A stretch of DNA of 64,000 nt, from the NCBI GenBank assembly GCA_036320915.1, contig JAXBDG010000004.1, positions 2,170,001 to 2,234,000 of the forward strand, in the 5' to 3' direction. This document shows, in pieces, positions 62,228-64,000 of the stretch. The DNA comes from Linnemannia elongata. Its lineage: Eukaryota; Mortierellomycota; Mortierellomycetes; Mortierellales; Mortierellaceae. The position numbers and the translations under genes are program-made. Position 1 is the stretch's first letter, and every line of letters begins with the position of its first letter. The notes below the pieces were generated by a model. The model was not told the DNA's origin. It did no database searches and saw only the letters and a list, made by a program, of their open reading frames with translations.

Positions 62228-63127
62228 ATGGGACAGTTTTACGACGAAATGAGCGCAGACCAGCAGGACTGGATCCACAAGCAAAAGATGTTTATTGTCG
62301 CATCCGCACCTCTCTCCGCCACAGGAACCATCAACGCCTCGCCCAAGGGATACGACTGCTTCCGCATCATCGACGCCAACAAAGCCTGCTACCTTGAGAT
62401 GACAGGTATGAACCTTTCTTTGTATCTCTTTTGATCTATCCCTCTTGCTCATTATATGGGTGTCACCATTGTCAATGGCATCCAGTCGTCCTAATCCTCT
62501 TTTTTTCCCCCTTGATTTGAACAAATAGGTTCGGGAATAGAAACACAGAGCCACGTAGAAGAAAATGGTCGCCTCACAATCATGTTCATGGCCTTCGAAG
62601 GGGCTCCCAAAATCCTCCGTCTCTTTGGCCGTGGCCACGTCTGCCGCGTCGACACTCCCGAATACCAACGCCTCTACGATGCCCACTACCGCGGCACATC
62701 TCCCGATTTCGAAGCCATCGAGGGCAAACGGTCAATCATTGTGATCACTGTCGAAAAAGTCGGGATCAGCTGTGGGTTCGGAGTACCCTATTATGAGTAT
62801 AAAGAGAACCGACCGACGTTGTTAAACTATTGGGGAAAGAAGACGGAAGATCAGGTGGCGGATTATTGGGTGAAGAAGAATAAGCAGTCGGTCGATGGGT
62901 TGCCGGGGATGAAGCATGAGCGGATGGATGAGGTGGGTGGGTGTGAGTATCAGAAGGATGTTCCTCCTCCTGTCATGGCTAACAAGCGTTCGGTAAAGGG
63001 AGGGAGTTCACCTTTGGGGTGGATTGCGGAGTTGAGTCAGACTCAGCTGTTGACGATTGGTGCTGTTGCTGCTGCTGCTTTTGGTGCTGGTGTTGCTGCC
63101 TCCTCTACTCTTCTCCTCCGGAAGTGA
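62228..63127 (+). CDS. PNPOx-like split-barrel protein with C-terminal membrane tail, copy 3
   Basis: Third tandem paralogue. Exons 62228-62405 and 62529-63127 give 258 residues. Shared blocks: MGQFYDEMSADQQDWIHKQK, FIVASAPLSATGTINASPKG, IETQSHVEENGRLTIMFMAF, LFGRGHVCRVDTPEYQRLYD, RSIIVITVEKVGISCGFGVP and YWGKKTEDQVADYWVKKN. From CYLEMTG to DGLPGM it is closer to copy 2; the N-terminal helix (Q/D-rich) is the most divergent. The tail helix (about 232-255, LLTIGAVAAAAFGAGVAASS) is followed by LLLRK. Thus the barrel is conserved, while the linker and anchor change quickly. It is convergent with the alkenal reductase gene across 185 nt. Confidence 0.93.
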
Positions 63128-63312
63128 TTTTTTTTTGTCCTTATTAAACCTTTTCCTTTTAGTATTGTTTGGTCCGTGCATATGATGTTTATTTCTTATA
63201 GCTAACCACATTGAAAAGAAAAGAGAAAGGAAGAACACACTGAAAGAAAAGAAAAAAAGGGGTATCTGCTCGTGGATACGAATGAAGAACTAAAGAAGGT
63301 AGGCGGAACCCC

Positions 63313-63933
63313 TTACAGGTCAGCGATCTTGACGACAGCCTTGCCAAAGTTCTTGCCCTGCAACATACCCACAAAGGCCTCGGGTGAGGCATCAATGCCC
63401 TCAGCAACATCCTCTCTGTAAATGATCTCCTTGTTGACTAACCACGATCCAACATCCTTTCCAAAAGCTCCACTCTCCCCAACAAAATCGCTAGCAATGA
63501 ATCCCTGCATAACAATTCTCTTGGAGACAATATGGTGCAAGTTGCGGATACCATAGGGTTGCTGGGTGTTGTACTGGGAGATCATGCCGCAGGCAATGAC
63601 ACGGCCATGGTCCTTCATGACCTCCAAGGCAGCTTCGAGGGTCTCGCCTCCGACGTTCTCGTAGTAGATGTCAATTCCCTCGGGAGCGGCACGCTTGAGG
63701 TTCTCGAGGATGGTGCCGTTCTTCTTGTAGTTGAAGGCGGCGTCGAACTTCAACTCGTTGATGAGATAGTCGACCTTATCGTCGGAACCGGCAGAGCCGA
63801 CAACGCGGAGACCAAGTTTCTTGGCCATCTGACCGACGAGCTGACCGACAGCTCCGGCGGCGGCAGAGACAAAGATGGTCTCTCCGGCTTTGGGCTTCCC
63901 GATGATCTTGAGCGATGCATACGCCGTCAATCC
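63313..63933 (-). CDS. MDR-family alkenal/quinone reductase, C-terminal exon (partial)
   Basis: Zinc-free medium-chain dehydrogenase/reductase of the 2-alkenal or prostaglandin-reductase type, which reduces C=C bonds of alpha,beta-unsaturated carbonyls with NADPH in the cytosol. The visible last exon (63933-63313, after a CAG acceptor) encodes the C-terminal 206 residues. It opens GLTAYASLKIIGKPKAGETI and has the cofactor-binding VSAAAGAVGQLVGQMAKKLG, followed by VVGSAGSDDKVDYL, IDIYYENVGGETLEAAL, GRVIACGMISQYN and the end GKAVVKIADL. The N-terminal substrate domain lies beyond the window's right edge; sequence after 63934 is intron. No defect is seen in the visible part. Confidence 0.92.
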   Translation of the reverse strand, partial: GLTAYASLKIIGKPKAGETIFVSAAAGAVGQLVGQMAKKLGLRVVGSAGSDDKVDYLINELKFDAAFNYKKNGTILENLKRAAPEGIDIYYENVGGETLEAALEVMKDHGRVIACGMISQYNTQQPYGIRNLHHIVSKRIVMQGFIASDFVGESGAFGKDVGSWLVNKEIIYREDVAEGIDASPEAFVGMLQGKNFGKAVVKIADL

Positions 63934-64000
63934 CTGTCAGAAAGGAAACGCGAAATGGAATAGAAGTGTTAGTGTCGAAATCGTAGGAGAGGCATTTTTT

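Overview
The window is nuclear DNA from a filamentous, early-diverging fungus. Intron-rich genes (up to 16 exons) with GTAAGT/GTATGT donors and TAG/CAG acceptors, C/T-rich leaders, and fungal families (NOX, CHS5, LCL3, DUG2, NRDE2) point to Mucoromycota, probably Mortierella-like. The taxon is an inference from style and content; no marker was searched. I recognise no transposon, CRISPR array, tRNA or rRNA gene. Most multi-exon models were rebuilt by hand from splice sites, reading phase and family motifs, and all close as whole codon numbers.

Layout. 0-17.6 kb: a small mitochondrial-type membrane protein (195-659, +), an NADPH oxidase (891-3221, -), a very large RasGEF (7053-15490, +) and a heterotrimeric G-protein gamma subunit (16205-17629, -). 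NOX and the RasGEF diverge from a 3.8 kb spacer with a (TC)60 microsatellite. 20-26.5 kb: a carnitine/acylcarnitine carrier (-) and cytosolic Phe-tRNA synthetase alpha (+). 27-42.5 kb: lipin/phosphatidate phosphatase (+), a small Cys-rich protein whose start codon is split by an intron (-), PHO13-like phosphatase (+), LCL3-like membrane nuclease (-) and NRDE2 (+). 42.4-53.3 kb: phosphomannose isomerase (-), CHS5 (+), histone H3 (-), a carotenoid-oxygenase-like protein (+), a doubtful small protein (-) and hexokinase (-). 54-63.1 kb: DUG2 (WD40 plus M20 peptidase, +), then three tandem paralogues of a pyridoxamine-phosphate-oxidase-like protein, each with a C-terminal membrane tail. The right edge cuts an MDR-family alkenal/quinone reductase (-).

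How the genes relate. Most are housekeeping or signalling genes with no operon-like logic. Two neighbourhoods are suggestive: NOX, RasGEF and G-gamma within 17 kb (growth and reactive-oxygen signalling), and phosphomannose isomerase divergent from CHS5 with hexokinase 7 kb away (cell-wall sugar supply and chitin synthase export). The least explained parts are the tail-anchored flavin-barrel-like trio, the carotenoid oxygenase lacking its fourth iron-binding histidine, an 11-nt terminal coding exon in NOX, and WD repeats in DUG2 cut by introns at the same site.
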